Positions 12,841 through 24,606 of a DNA stretch of 64,000 nt are shown piece by piece. Below the pieces are notes generated by a model. The model saw nothing but the letters and a program-made list of their open reading frames with translations, was not told the DNA's origin and made no database searches. The DNA is from Anthoceros angustus (lineage: Eukaryota > Streptophyta > Anthocerotopsida > Anthocerotales > Anthocerotaceae). Both the position numbers and the translations under genes were made by a program. The DNA is taken from assembly GCA_010909165.1 (NCBI GenBank), contig MU008166.1:1782723-1846722 (forward strand), in the 5' to 3' direction. Each line of letters starts with the position of its first letter. Position 1 is the first letter of the stretch.

Positions 12841-13650
12841 CTGGGAGGAGGAGAGGAACAAACATCTATGTTTGGTTTGCTGCCGCAAATGTCTAGATTG
12901 GGGTTCTCGAGGTTTCTCGCCTCAGCCTGAGCGCACTCACCGAGATTCACATCCGCCTGTGCTCCTATCCGCTTTTTCCAGAGGAGGAGGCCGAGACGCT
13001 GGGCGGATACATTCTGGGCAACAGCCGAGGGCGGCCTTTGCAGGGTCTGAGGGTCTTGCTCAAGAGATCAAGGGAGGTTCCTCTATTTCCCCTTGCTACT
13101 TTCTAATTCCAAATTGCCAATCATGATGCGGTGGCTCAAAACCATGACTAGATTTACATACTTAGATCGATCCTATGCAGGATGCGCTGATCCAGACAAG
13201 GTTGTCACAAGAGGGGAAGATACATTGTTACGGCCGCGCCATACATGATGAGCTTTCAATTATAGAACATCGTAATGCACAGATGCATGAGGCTAGATTG
13301 AGCCCCGATGCATACCATGGAAAATCTAGCGAGGATTGGCATCTCAGATCTACAGACACGAGATGCTATGTCACAAAGATCGTTGAGGATTAGCTCCAAA
13401 AATGTGGGTAAAGTGTGGAAGAAGTGTCCATTTTCTTAAGAGGATGTGAATTACTAAGACACAATTACTCCACGAATGAACGGTAGGAAGCACGGAAGAA
13501 AGCCAACACCCAACAACAGCCCCTAATCGACCCCCTCGTCCGCTCCAATGCTCTAAGGGCATGGAGAGTATTCCAAGGAGTCCCAAGGACGAGAAGGTGA
13601 AGAGATGTTGATAGTGACCTTAAGGTCATCCAAGGAAACCGCAGCTAAAA
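12840..13650. other. No gene recognised
   Basis: Only short frames without motifs. No repeat structure or RNA gene was seen. Confidence 0.4.
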
Positions 13651-13653
13651 GAT

Positions 13654-14550
13654 ATGGATACTGATGTTGGCAACAGGAAGAAGATTAACCTTATCGAGCA
13701 TGCCTTTCGAAAGGCTATGAAGTGTGCCACCTTCGATGAAGTCGCCAAACAGTTTCCCAAGCATACCGAGGCCAAGGAATTGGCGAAGTTTCAAACAGCT
13801 TTTGCGAAAGTGGTAAGTGAGTGTATTCGTTGGGGAGTCGCGGTCGGTGGCGCACTTGCAGATCGGCGCCTCCTCTGTTTGTTTCCGTGGCGCAAGGCGT
13901 GCGTCGGCCGGCGCACTCCGGTGCTGCAGCGCCTCAGCCACATTTACCGGCGCGCTGGCGCTGGCCACGCGGTGGCGCCTCCGCCGGCGGTTCATTGGTG
14001 GAGTCGCCCGGTGGCCATCGCTGTCAATGAGTTGTTTCGACCACCGCCTGCTGCTTGCGTAAACCGGAGACATTGAGGATTTGAAAGCTCGCCAAAACCT
14101 TTCCAAGATTTTGTTTATAGCGAATCGAAACGGATGGAAGAAGAGCGAAAACAAATGGCCGACAAGGACATGGATGCGCCGAGGCCAGTGTGGTTCTGAC
14201 AAAGTGGCATATCGTGGTGCATCGAGACATTTTGGATATGAAAGGATTTTTGCCACCGAGGAGGTATACTCTTCTTTTCTCGCGACCTCCCTCGAGGTTT
14301 ACATGCATGAGAATGACAAGGCTTTCGTTGAAGAAGAATTGAAAGAGATCATCACTTTCAACGAGAAGACCACGATGTGTTCCGGAGCACTTATGCATGG
14401 GGTGGATGGGGTGATTCAAGCCGTGGAGGCTTTGAGGTCTTGGTGCGTGAAAGGAGTCATACAAACTCGGTATGGGAGAAAACCAACATCCCACCTAAGC
14501 AGCCGTTGGAAACAAAGTGGAATATTTGATGGAAGCGCAGGAGGATGAGT
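13654..14550 (+). CDS. Possible two-exon gene of unknown function
   Basis: A first open segment (from ATG 13,654) has a helical, charged composition (phrases NRKKINLIEHAFRKAM and FDEVAKQFPKHTEAKELAKF). It ends at a good donor, GTAAGT at 13,813. A second open segment (14,081-14,548) contains FGYERIFATEEVYSSF and AFVEEELKEIITFNEKT. The sequence between them is GC-rich with many CpG, as in the intron of the neighbouring DUF7869 elements. The acceptor is not clear. The first segment has a loose resemblance to the start of Nnf1/PMF1-type kinetochore proteins, but the match is weak and I do not assign it. It could equally be the N-terminal ORF of a transposable element. Confidence 0.3.
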
Positions 14551-15540
14551 CCAATGTCGGAAAAGCTCCTCTTTCCGCAAAGACATCAAACAGTGCCGCC
14601 AAGAGTTATCCGACATGGACCGTGGTGAAGAAGTCGATTTACCACATCGGTGATAAGATGGTCGACGCCATATCGTAAACCCGTGGGCTTATTAGGCATG
14701 TTGGTGAACATGTTCTCCAACGAAGACGATCGGATTGTTGACGTGCGTGATCGTGATCATTTTGGTGGCCGGATTCAACGGAAAAGGAACGCTAGGCTAT
14801 TGACAAAGACGCACGATGCTCAATGTATATGTCACAACGAGTGAACGGGTTGCTAGCCGGACGAGTTCAAGAAATAACAACGAGATAAGTTTTCGGGCCC
14901 TGCAAGTTTTGGGCAAAGGAGATCTGCGGCATTTGAGGCATTGAGAAAATGCAAGTGTATAGCTTGCTTGGAAAGAAGGGTCGAATGAAGGACTCGCACT
15001 GTGACGACCGGCCGTTGAAGACCAACCGCATTGACAATATGGGATGAAAACGGCACACTACCACCGCATAATGAGGCTCCGATGCTTCGCTTTGGTGTGA
15101 AGGTGATGACTTTGGTGACACGGAAAGGTGATTTGGAAAATGTAGAAACGGTGCGATTCGGAGCTCAATTTGGTTGAAGTAGATGACCCTTTGGGTAGCT
15201 GTGACTTGTAGATGAGGGGCTCGTCCGTTGACCGTATAATTCCTGTTTTGACCCTTCGTGGAAAATGCCCGACTTTGATTTGAATGCATATTACGTGTTT
15301 TGGACCCATAGTGCCGGCACTCGCCTTTCCCCGAGTAAGTTCGGCGCCGACGACCGCGACCAAACAAAAGTGTGCATACATGGAAAAACCTCGATTTTAC
15401 TTACATTGTTCTAAGTGGAACTGCCATTAAGCACATCTCTTTTAAAAACACGTGTTTTGCATGATATGAGAAAGGGGTGGCAACCTCCACCCAAAGCGCA
15501 AAAGAGGCTTTCAAGAATCCGCCGATATTGCGCGGACTCT
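14550..15540. other. No gene recognised
   Basis: Fragmentary frames on both strands without recognisable domains. CTG and CAG are again rare (two in 14,641-15,000). The right part (15,460-15,560) may encode the extreme N-terminal region of the DUF7869-type protein that begins next. Confidence 0.35.
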
Positions 15541-18010
15541 GTTAATGTTGTGTTCGAAGTTTTCGCAAGGTGTTCTGCATTGGATGGAGAAGGTATCACG
15601 ATCTGACGAACAGGGTTGTCCGGAACACACCATGGTCATCGGAAATGAAGGTCCAAGCCCGTCCAAAGCAGGACCATGTGCTATAATGCATTGCTTGGAT
15701 GGACCAATTTTTCAAGATATCTGAGCATGCCAAAGCGTTGCGATGTTCAACCCGCCTGACTCCTATCTGAAGGGAGATCTTCCAAGACTACAAGCGGGGA
15801 GGTGGCACGGGCTGGATGTCGTATCTCTCTCTCATTTTTTATTGTGGAAGATGCACTTCCGAATGTCAAGATCCCGAAGTCGGCTTTTCCAAATGTGCGG
15901 TGAAACTATCAAGACGGCCATTGATTGACGGATCGACGAGATCAAGGTAGGTCCAAGTGTAAGGACTCTCAAGTGTGCAGCGAGTGCGCCTTGCGTGCGG
16001 CAGGAGGGTGCGCGCGTGCGCACGGAGGGTGCCGTCGCGCGCGGTGCGCGCACTCGGCGTCGCGCACAGTGCGCCTTGTGAGAAGAGGCGCGCCGGGCGA
16101 TCTTGCGCCGCAGTGCAAAAGTAGGAGCCCCAATCTGCGCGCACTTATGCTCTCGCTATGCAATATAAGAATCTCACATCGTCATAGTTCCTTGGCATAA
16201 CATTTGGAGGCTGCGGTCGCCGGGTTCGATTAAAACAAGAGTGGTGAAGCTAGCATCGGCGCGGACAACCCATATATTGGAATTGCCATAGATGGAATGG
16301 ACCAGAGCAAGACAGAGCTTCCGCACTTTACAAGGCCTCCAAAAGATTTCGCCGATGGGTTAATTCGTGTTCATGTTGTTGGTTGTTTGGTATACAATAA
16401 TGTGATGAAGACAGGTGTATGTCAACTATCCGAACATCCGCAATGATGCCAACTGACGATACATATTATTCAAGATATTATACTCAACTATGACGGTGTC
16501 TTGCCAAAGACCTTTACCTTCAATTGGACAACACGCGAGAACAAGAATATCGTTGTTTGCATATCCGAGTATGCTGGTGAAGAAGCGGTATTCGAGAAGG
16601 TTAAAGTTGGATTCCTTCTTGTCGGGCACACCCATGATTCAGTGGATCAAATGTTCTCTTGTTTTTCAAAAAGTCTCAGACATAAGAAGGCAATGTCGCT
16701 ACCAACTCGATGACGCTTATTGAACAAGCGTATACCCCAAATCCGTGAAAGTGATTACCGGTGTTGGATTTCGCAGTATGTATGGCCTTCGGATGGGTAA
16801 AAGGGGGCACGGATGCTCTGTTGGACGTTTGAACAACCACAGTTATCAACATCAATTTAAAATCACGAGAGAAGAACGCAGCGGGCAATGGTTGTAGTGC
16901 TTCGCGGCAAATACTTATCAACCACGCCTCACTGGGAACCCGACGAGGGACTTGAGTTTCTTCGCCTCATCCCAGAAACCCCCATCTGTGGGGCACCTCT
17001 GTGTGCACTACAAGTACATGGGAAAGCTCCAGATCCCAACCCTCATAGATCATTGGATGGCATCAGGAAGGCACTCGAAGAGCCGATGCAGAAGTACCTT
17101 ACCAGTGCCGACAAGGTATGGTGGAACGGCTTTTGGGAGTCACAAGCTCTGATTTGTACGAAAATCTCCAGTGGAGTCGACCATGAGCTAGAGATACCAT
17201 GGCAGTGGTACAATCGGGTAGAGGCTGAGCGAAATAGCGATACCATCCTTGTGCCGGATGTTCTGCTTCTCCCGGCTCCAGTATCAAGGAACGTAGGGCC
17301 CAGGCATATGTACCTTGGTAATTATATCCTGAAGGCAGCAAGGGCAAGGGAAAGTGCACGGTTAGACGGAGATGTGGCTGAGATCCAGCGTGGCCATATG
17401 ATTGCCGTTGCATGTGGCGGATGACCAAAACAGCCTTTTGGGTTGCGGTGGAGAACCTAGATTTCGATTTGACGAACCGTACTGTCGTGCAATGGTGGGT
17501 AACGAGAATGCATTTGAAGGCCGTTATACCAAGAGATTTTGCCACCCAACTATGCGGACAAGAATGCGTCAAAGGAAGCGTCCAAGCATCTCGATCGCCT
17601 TGTCTGGCGGAGACCTTTATTCTTTCATATGGATTTGCCACGCGAGAGAGCACGCTTTATGTGAGAACCCAAGAGCTCATAAAGACCAAGCTATTTGAAC
17701 TCCACCATATGCAAAGTGCGGAAGCTGAATAACGACAAGGGCCCCCCACCACCTTGAGGCGAGGAGAAACGTTTACAATTGGTCAATGATATTAAAACCC
17801 AAGACCATGTTCGAGTTGAGGATGATCCGCGAGTCCATGCCGGCCAAAGCATTAGTTCGACCAATTGGACACGCACGGACGAGGTATTGGAGATCCTAAC
17901 CCTCGGGTTTTTGAAGGCATGTTTGAAGAGAGCTCCCAACCAGGCGACGGACTAGAAGGAAAAACAGGCAGCGTATGTTTGTCCTCTATAATTGCGATCC
18001 CTAATGGTAG
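15540..18010 (+). pseudogene. DUF7869-type transposase-like gene, family 2, copy A
   Basis: The N-terminal segment starts with FRKVFCIGWRRYHDLTNRV (about 15,557-15,615). It is followed by a poorly preserved helical region and then an intron-like GC-rich stretch (about 15,945-16,200). The second exon carries the best DUF7869 start in the window: GIAIDGMDQSKTELPHF (about 16,280-16,335), then GLIRVHVVGCLVYN and GFLLVGHTHDSVDQMFS. Further on are SYQHQFKITREER and a C-terminal module with VQWWVT. It ends near 18,010. Frameshifts break the reading at several points, for example around the expected NWDNTARENKN motif near 16,523. The unit is repeated head-to-tail as copy B. Confidence 0.75.
15944..16220 (+). 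other. GC-rich intron of DUF7869 copy A
   Basis: Starts at GTAGGTCC right after codons for TDRRDQ-like residues and ends before the GIAIDGMDQ exon. The middle is a CpG-rich run of GTGCGC/GCGCAC words. The same intron occurs in copy B at about 18,906-19,190 with a different length, so the GC-rich core varies between copies. Confidence 0.5.
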
Positions 18011-18493
18011 ATGGAAGAGATGATCTTCCGACACCAGGTTGAGTAGCACCTATATTTGAAAATAGCGATTTTGCATTGCAGTTGATTTGCAAACTTCATG
18101 TGTCCAATAATTTCATATGTTAATCATTCTCTGGACAGCAGACCCAATATATAATTCTCCGCATGAGGAACGTGAGTGCGTGCACTCATATCTGGAGGCA
18201 AGCCGGCCGAGCAAAGCCCACGTTTTGGATGACATGGAGACATGCTGAAAAACCTATCAAAACACATATTTCATTTCATTTACACCTTCTTAAATGGCTC
18301 ATTTACTTGTGTATGGAGATACGTAGCGCCAAAACATGCGAGCACCACGAATTGATCACTCTATTCCAAGCCGAGTGCACATGCTGAAAACCACGAAAAC
18401 ATCCATGGCGTTTGCCTAAGAAAAGACGGACTTTTGCCTAAACCCCTTATTACCGAGAAACCCTTTCTACCCAGACGTACTAGTTGCAAAGCG
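18010..18493 (+). repeat. 3' flank of the DUF7869 family 2 element (first of three copies)
   Basis: About 480 nt of non-coding sequence that follows each coding copy: 18,010-18,493, about 20,995-21,470 and about 23,390-23,880. Shared landmarks are CAGTTGATTTGCAAACTTCA, TGCGTGCACTCATATC and AAGAAAAGACGGACTTTT. In the second and third copies it continues into a further 410 nt flank (21,470-21,890 and 23,880-24,295). In the first it jumps to the start of copy B. Confidence 0.75.
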
Positions 18494-20991
18494 AGTTTCG
18501 CAAGGTGTTCTGCATTGGATGGAGAAGGTATCACGATCTGACGAACAGGGTTGTCCGGAACACACCATGGTCATCGGAAATGAAGGTCCAAGCCCGTCCA
18601 AAGCAGGACCATGTGCTATAATGCATTGCTTGGATGGACCAATTTTTCAAGATATCTGCAGAGCGCATGCCAAACGTTGCAGTGTTCAACCTGCCTGACT
18701 CCTATACGAAGGGAGAGATCTTCCAAGACTACAAACGGGAGGTGGCACGGGCTGGGATGTCAAACGTATCTCTCTCATTTTTGCGCATTGTGGAAGATGC
18801 ACTTCCCGAATGTCAAGATCCCGAAGTGCAGCCGCTTTTCCAAATGTGTGCAGTCTGAAACTATCAAGACGGCCATTCAGATTACGACAGATCGACGAGA
18901 TCAAGGTAGGTCCAAGTGTAAGGACTCGCTCAAGTGTGCGCAAAGCGAGGGAGTGCGCGCACTTGCGTGCGCACAGAGGGAGTGCACGCACTTGTGCGTG
19001 CCGAGTGCCCAGTCGCGCCCGGCGCACTCAGTCTTGGCAGTCACCTTGTGAAGGCGCGCACGGGCCCGGGCGCCTGGTGCAAGTAGGAGCCCCAATCTGC
19101 GCGCACTTATGCTCTCGCTATGCAATATAAGAATCTCACATCGTCATGGTTCCTTGGCAGAACGTTTGGAGAGCTGCGGTCGCCTGAGTTCGATTAAAAC
19201 AAAGTGGCGAAGCTAAGCATCGGCAAGTGCGGACAACCCCGATATATTGGAATTGCCATAGATGGAATGGACGAGCAAGACAGCTCCCGCACTTCAGGGC
19301 CTCCAAAAGATTTCGCCGATGGGTTAATTCGTGTTCATGTTGTTGGTTGTTTGGTATACAATAATGTGATGAAGACGAAGGTGTATGTCAACTATCCGAA
19401 CATCCGCAATGATGCCAACCTGACGATACATATTATTCAAGATATTATACTCAACTATGACGGTGTCTTGCCAAAGACCTTTACCTTCAATTGGACAACC
19501 GCGGAGAACAAGAATATCTTTGTTGTTTGCATATCTGAGTATGCTGGTGAAGAAGCGGGTATTCGAGAAGGTTAAAGTTGGATTCCTTCTTGTCGGGCAC
19601 ACCCATGATTCAGTGGATCAAATGTTCTCTTGTTTTTCAAAAAGTCTGAGGCATAAGAAGGCGATGTCGCTACTAACTCTGATGACGCTTATTGAACAAG
19701 CGTATACCCCAAATCCAGAAGTGAAAGTGATTACCGGTGTTGCGGATTTCCGCAGGTATGTATGGCCTTCTGGGATGGGTAAAAGGGGGGCACGGGATGC
19801 TGCAGTTGGACGTTTGAACAACCACAGTTATCAACATCAATTTAAAATCACGAGAGAAGAATGCGCAGGGGCAATGGTTGTAGTGCTTCACGGCAAATAC
19901 TTATCAATCACTTCTCACTGGGAACCCGACGAGGGACTTGAGTTTCTTCGCCTCATCCCAGAAACCATCTGTGGGGCACCTCTGTGTGCACTACAAGTAC
20001 ATGGGAAAGCTCCAGATCCCAACCCTCATAGATCATTGGAGGGCATCAGGAAGGCACTCGAAGAGCCGATGCAGTACCTTACCGGTCTTGGCAAGGTATG
20101 GTGGAACGGCTTTTGGGGTCACGGTTGCGAAAATCTCCAGTGGTCGACCATGAGCTAGAGATACCATGGCAAGTGGTACAATCGGGTAGAGGCGAGCGAA
20201 TAGCGATACCATCCTTGTGCCGGATGTTCGCTTCTCCGGTCCGATGTGAGCGTAGGGCCGGGATGTACCTTGGTAATTATATCCGAAGGCGCAAGGGCAA
20301 GGAAAGTGCAGTTAGACGGAGATGTGGGCGAGATCCGGTGGCCATATGATTGCCGTTGCATGTGAGGCGGATGACCAAAACAGCCTTTTGGGTTGCGGTG
20401 GAGAACCTAGATTTCTGTGACGAAGTACTGTGTGCAATGGTGGGTAACGGAGAACAACAATGCATTTGAAGGCCGTTATATACCCGAAGAGATTTTGCCA
20501 CCCAACTGTGCGGACAAGAATGCTCTACGTCAAAGGCGGAAGCGTCCGAAGCATCTCGATCGCCTTGTGCTGGCGGAGACCTTTATTCTTTCATATGGAT
20601 TTGCCCTGACGCGAGAGAGCACGCTTTATGTGAGAACCCAAGAGCTCATAAAGACCAAGCTATTTGAACTCCACCATATGCAAAGTGCGGAAGCTGGGAA
20701 TAACGACAAGGGCCCAGCCCACCACCTTGAGGCGCGAGGAGAAAGCGTTTCATCTGGTCATGGTCAATGATATTAAAACCCAAGACCATGTTCGAGTTGA
20801 GGATGATCCGCGAGTCCATGCCGCCAAAGCATTAGTTCGACCAATTGCGAGATGGACACGCGGACGAGGTATTGGAGATCCTAACCGGGTTTTGAAGGCA
20901 TGTTTGAAGAGAGCTCCCAACCAGCGTCCGACGGACTAGAAGGAAAAACGGGCAGCGAACCATGTTTGTCCTCTATAATTGCGATCCCTAA
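18494..20991 (+). pseudogene. DUF7869-type transposase-like gene, family 2, copy B
   Basis: Same architecture as copy A. The first exon reads well: MPNVAVFNLPDSYTKGEIFQ (about 18,661-18,720), then HFPNVKIPKCSRFSKC and SETIKTAIQITTDRRDQ, followed by donor GTAGGT at 18,906. The second exon carries GIAIDGMDEQD, GLIRVHVVGC, LPKTFTFNW, AENKN, GFLLVGHTHDSVDQMFS, RRYVWPSGMGKRG and HQFKITREECAG. The C-terminal part has GFALTRESTLYVRTQELIKT. The frame is longest from 19,457 to 20,158 (233 codons). Compared with A it keeps many CTG/CAG triplets where A shows CG, and vice versa in its last third. It begins where copy A's 3' flank is interrupted at 18,494, making A and B a direct tandem repeat. Confidence 0.8.
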
Positions 20992-21469
20992 TGGTAGATG
21001 GAAGAGATGATCTTCACACACCACCGGTTGAGTAGCACCTATATTTGAAAAATAGCGATTTTGCATTGCAGTTGATTTGCAAACTTCATGTGTCCAATAA
21101 TTTCATATGTTAATCATTCTGATGAAATATATAATTCTCCGCATGAGGAACGTGAGTGCGTGCACTCATATCCGGAGGCAAGCCGAGCAAACCCACGCTT
21201 TTGGATGACATGGAGACATGCTGAAAACCTATCAAAACACATATTTCATTTCATTTACACCTTCTTAAATGGCTCATTTACTTGTGTATGGAGATACGGT
21301 AGCCAAAACATGCGTAACCGCACCACTGAATTGATCACTCTATTCCAAGCCGAGTGCACATGCTGAAAACCACGAAAACATCCACTTGTGGCGTTTGCCT
21401 AAGAAAAGACGGACTTTTGCCTAAACCCCTTATTACCGAGAAACCCTTTCTGCAGACGCTAGTTGCAAA

Positions 21470-21890
21470 GTAGGAGTTTCGGCAAGTGGCTTGTAAACGG
21501 GAGAGTCTCCTCCATTTTCTTCATCGAAGACCACTTCTCTCATGAAGATTGTGCACCTTTTTGCAGGACCTTCCAACATCACGCAGAAATTAGGTGTGCG
21601 TTTGTGGATCTCTCGTGTTTTGCTGTCTGCAGACCTCTGCAGACCATTCCAGGGATTGCACTGCAGCTAGAGCAAGGCGTGCACGAATAGGTCCGCCGTC
21701 TGGTGGATGAAGAAATCCACCTCCTTGAAACATGGACGTGGGGTTAGACTTTGTTTAAGGTTCGATGGGTTTTCTGTCTTGCCTTGCATGCTTACATGCT
21801 TCATTGAATATGCTCTTAATTCCCTTTAACGACCTCTAGTCTATGTATGGTACTCTTAGATATAGTGTGCTAGACATAGGATTACAACCC
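21470..21890 (+). repeat. Distal 3' flank of the DUF7869 element, first occurrence
   Basis: Starts with GGAGTTTCGGCAAGTGGC and ends with GGATTACAACCCTCA. The same block follows copy C at about 23,888-24,295. Here it runs directly into the middle of copy C (TCAATTGGACAACC at about 21,889), whereas at 24,295 it runs on into unique sequence. This shows that copy C was joined to the flank at an internal point. Confidence 0.7.
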
Positions 21891-23386
21891 TCAATTGGAC
21901 AACCGCGGAGAACAAGAATATCTTTTGTTTGCATATCGAGTATGCTGGTGAAGAAGCGGGTATTCGAGAAGGTTAAAGTTGGATTCCTTCTTGTCGGGCA
22001 CACCCATGATTCTGGATCAAATGTTCTCTTGTTTTTCAAAAGTCTAAGACATAAGAAGGCAATGTCGCTACCAACTCGATGGCGCTTATTGAACAAGCGT
22101 ATACCCCAAATCCAGTGAAAGTGATTACGGTGTTGCATTTCCGGTATGTATGGCCTTGGGATGGGTAAAAGGGGGGATGCTGCGGTTGGACGTTTGAACA
22201 ACCACGCTTATCAACATCAATTTAAAATCACGAGAGAAGAATGCGCAGCGGGCAATGGTTGTAGTGCTTCACGGCAAATACTTATCAACCACCTCACCGG
22301 GAACCCGACGAGGGACTTGAGTTTCTTCGCCTCATCCCGAAACCCCATCATGGGGCACCTCTGTGCACTACAAGTACATGGGAAAGCTCCAGATCCCAAC
22401 CCTCATAGATCATTGGATGGCATCGGAAGGCACTCAAGAGCCGATGCAGTACCTTACCGGTCTTGGCAAGGTATGGTGGAACGGCTTTTGGGGTCACGGT
22501 TGCGAAAATCTCCAGTGGTCGACCATGAGCTAGAGATACCATGGCAAGTGGTACAATCGGGTAGAGGCGAAATAGCGATACCATCCTTGTGCCGGAAGTT
22601 CTTCTCCGGTCCGATGTGAGCGTAGGGCCGGGATGTACCTTGGTAATTATATCCGAAGGCGCAAGGGCAAGGGAAAGTGCAGTTAGACGGAGATGTGGGC
22701 GAGATCCGGTGGCCATATGATTGCCGTTGCATGTGAGGCGGATGACCAAAACAGGCCTTTTTGGGTTGCAGAGGTGGAGAACCTAGATTTCGGCTGTGAC
22801 GAATCGTACCTGGTCGTGCAATGGTGGGTAACGGAGAACAACAATGCATTTGAAGGCCGTTATAGACCCGAAGAGATTTTGCCACCCAACTATGCGGACA
22901 AGAATGCTCTACGTCAAAGGCGGAAGCGTCCGAAGCATCTCGATCGCCTTGTGCTGGCGGAGACCTTTATTCTTTCATATGGATTTGCCCTGACGCGAGA
23001 GAGCACGCTTTATGTGAGAACCCAAGAGCTCATAAAGACCAAGCTATTTGAACTCCACCATATGCAAAGCGGAAGCTGAATAACGACAAGGGCCCACCAC
23101 CTTGAGGCGCGAGGAGAAAGCGTTTCATCTGGTCATGGTCAATGATATTAAAACCCAAGACCATGTTCGAGTTGAGGATGATCCGCGAGTCCATGCCGCC
23201 AAAGCATTAGTTCTGGACCAATTGCGAGATGGACACGCGGACGAGGTATTGGAGATCCTAACCCAGTCGGGGTTTTTGAAGGCATGTTTGAAGAGAGCTC
23301 CCAACCAGGCGTCCGACGGACTAGAAGGAAAAAACGGGCAGCGTAACGGTCAGTTTGTCCTCTATAATTGCGATCCCTATTGGTAG
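21891..23386 (+). pseudogene. DUF7869-type transposase-like gene, family 2, copy C, 5'-truncated
   Basis: The copy starts inside the domain at the NWDN/RENKN region and lacks the N-terminal exon. It retains GFLLVGHTHDS, HQFKITREECAAG and a particularly well preserved C-terminal part (22,693-23,079). That part has FWVAEVENLDFGCDESY, VQWWVTENNNAFEGRY, RKRPKHLDRLVLAETF and LYVRTQELIKTKLFE. The end (23,280-23,386) reads FVLYNCDPYW and then TAG, whereas A and B carry a stop one codon earlier. The FW...V...VQWW module is seen near the C-terminus of all family members in this window. Its role is unknown; it may be a small beta-barrel reader domain (inference). Confidence 0.75.
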
Positions 23387-23887
23387 ATGGAAGAGATGAT
23401 CTTCGCACCCATTGAGTAGCACCTATATTTGAAAAATAGCGATTTTGCATTGCAGTTGATTTGCAAACTTCATGTGTCCAATAATTTCATATGTTAATCA
23501 TTCTCTGGACAGCAGACCCAATATATAATTCTCCGCATGAGGAACGTGAGTGCGTGCACTCATATCTGGAGGCAAGCCGGCCGAGCAAAGCCCACGTTTT
23601 GGATGACATGGAGACATGCTGAAAAACCTATCAAAACACATATTTCATTTCATTTACACCTTCTTAAATGGCTCATTTACTTGTGTATGGAGATACGGTA
23701 GCGGCCAAAACATGCAGAACCGGGCACCCTGGAATTGATCACTCTATTCCAAGCCGAGTGCACATGCTGAAAACCACGAAAACATCCCGCCGCGGCGTTT
23801 TTGCCTAAGAAAAGACGGACTTTTTGCCTAAACCCCTTATTACCGGAGAAACCCCTTTCTACCCAGACGCTGTTACTAGTTGCAGGC

Positions 23888-24295
23888 GAGGAGTTTCGGC
23901 AAGTGGCTTGTAAACGGGAGAGTCTCCTCCATTTTCTTCATCGAAGACCACTTCTCTCATGAAGATTGTGCACCTTTTTGCAGGACCTTCCAACATCACG
24001 CAGAAATTAGGTGTGCGTTTGTGGATCTCTCGTGTTTCTTTGTCTGACTGCACCATTCCGTGGATTGCACCGCAGCTAGAGCAAGGCGTGCGAATAGGTC
24101 CGTCTGTGGATGAAGAAATCCACCTCCTTGAAACATGGACGTGGGGTTAGACTTTGTTTAAGGTTCGATGGGTTTTCTGTCTTGCCTTGCATGCTTACAT
24201 GCTTCATTGAATATGCTCTTAATTCCCTTTAACGACCTCTAGTCTATGTATGGTACTCTTAGATATAGTGTGCTAGACATAGGATTACAACCCTC
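23888..24295 (+). repeat. Distal 3' flank of the DUF7869 element, second occurrence
   Basis: Near-identical to 21,470-21,890 and then continues into unique sequence (24,296-24,600). Small differences fall at CTGCAG-type sites. No coding potential recognised. Confidence 0.65.
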
Positions 24296-24606
24296 ATCAT
24301 TTTTAAAATTTGATCTTTCAGTGGTGGTGCATGAAGAAGGTGGGCATATGTTCCCAATACAGCTGACGCAGTTGTTGCCAGAACACCTGTGGTCCTCGCT
24401 GGCAGATTGGATCCGACTTTGATCGACAAGGTGATGAAGTGCTATATAGGACGTTGGTGTGATGCTCTTCACTAGATGCAGCGGCGGGATCACCCCCCTC
24501 TTGAGATACATTTTGCCTAGATAGTAGGTCTAGATATCTTCTAGATAAGATAGAGTGGTAGCATTGACACCTTGGGTAGCCCCTAGGGATTGTAGGTAGA
24601 GACATT

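Noticed and set aside
13654-13812. Firm assignment as a kinetochore Nnf1/PMF1 protein
   Set aside because: Only a loose resemblance in helix pattern and a few residues; not enough to name it.
15540-24300. Repeat-induced (RIP-like) mutation of the transposon copies
   Set aside because: Differences among copies are mostly small losses at CTG/CAG sites, not C-to-T transitions in a dinucleotide context.
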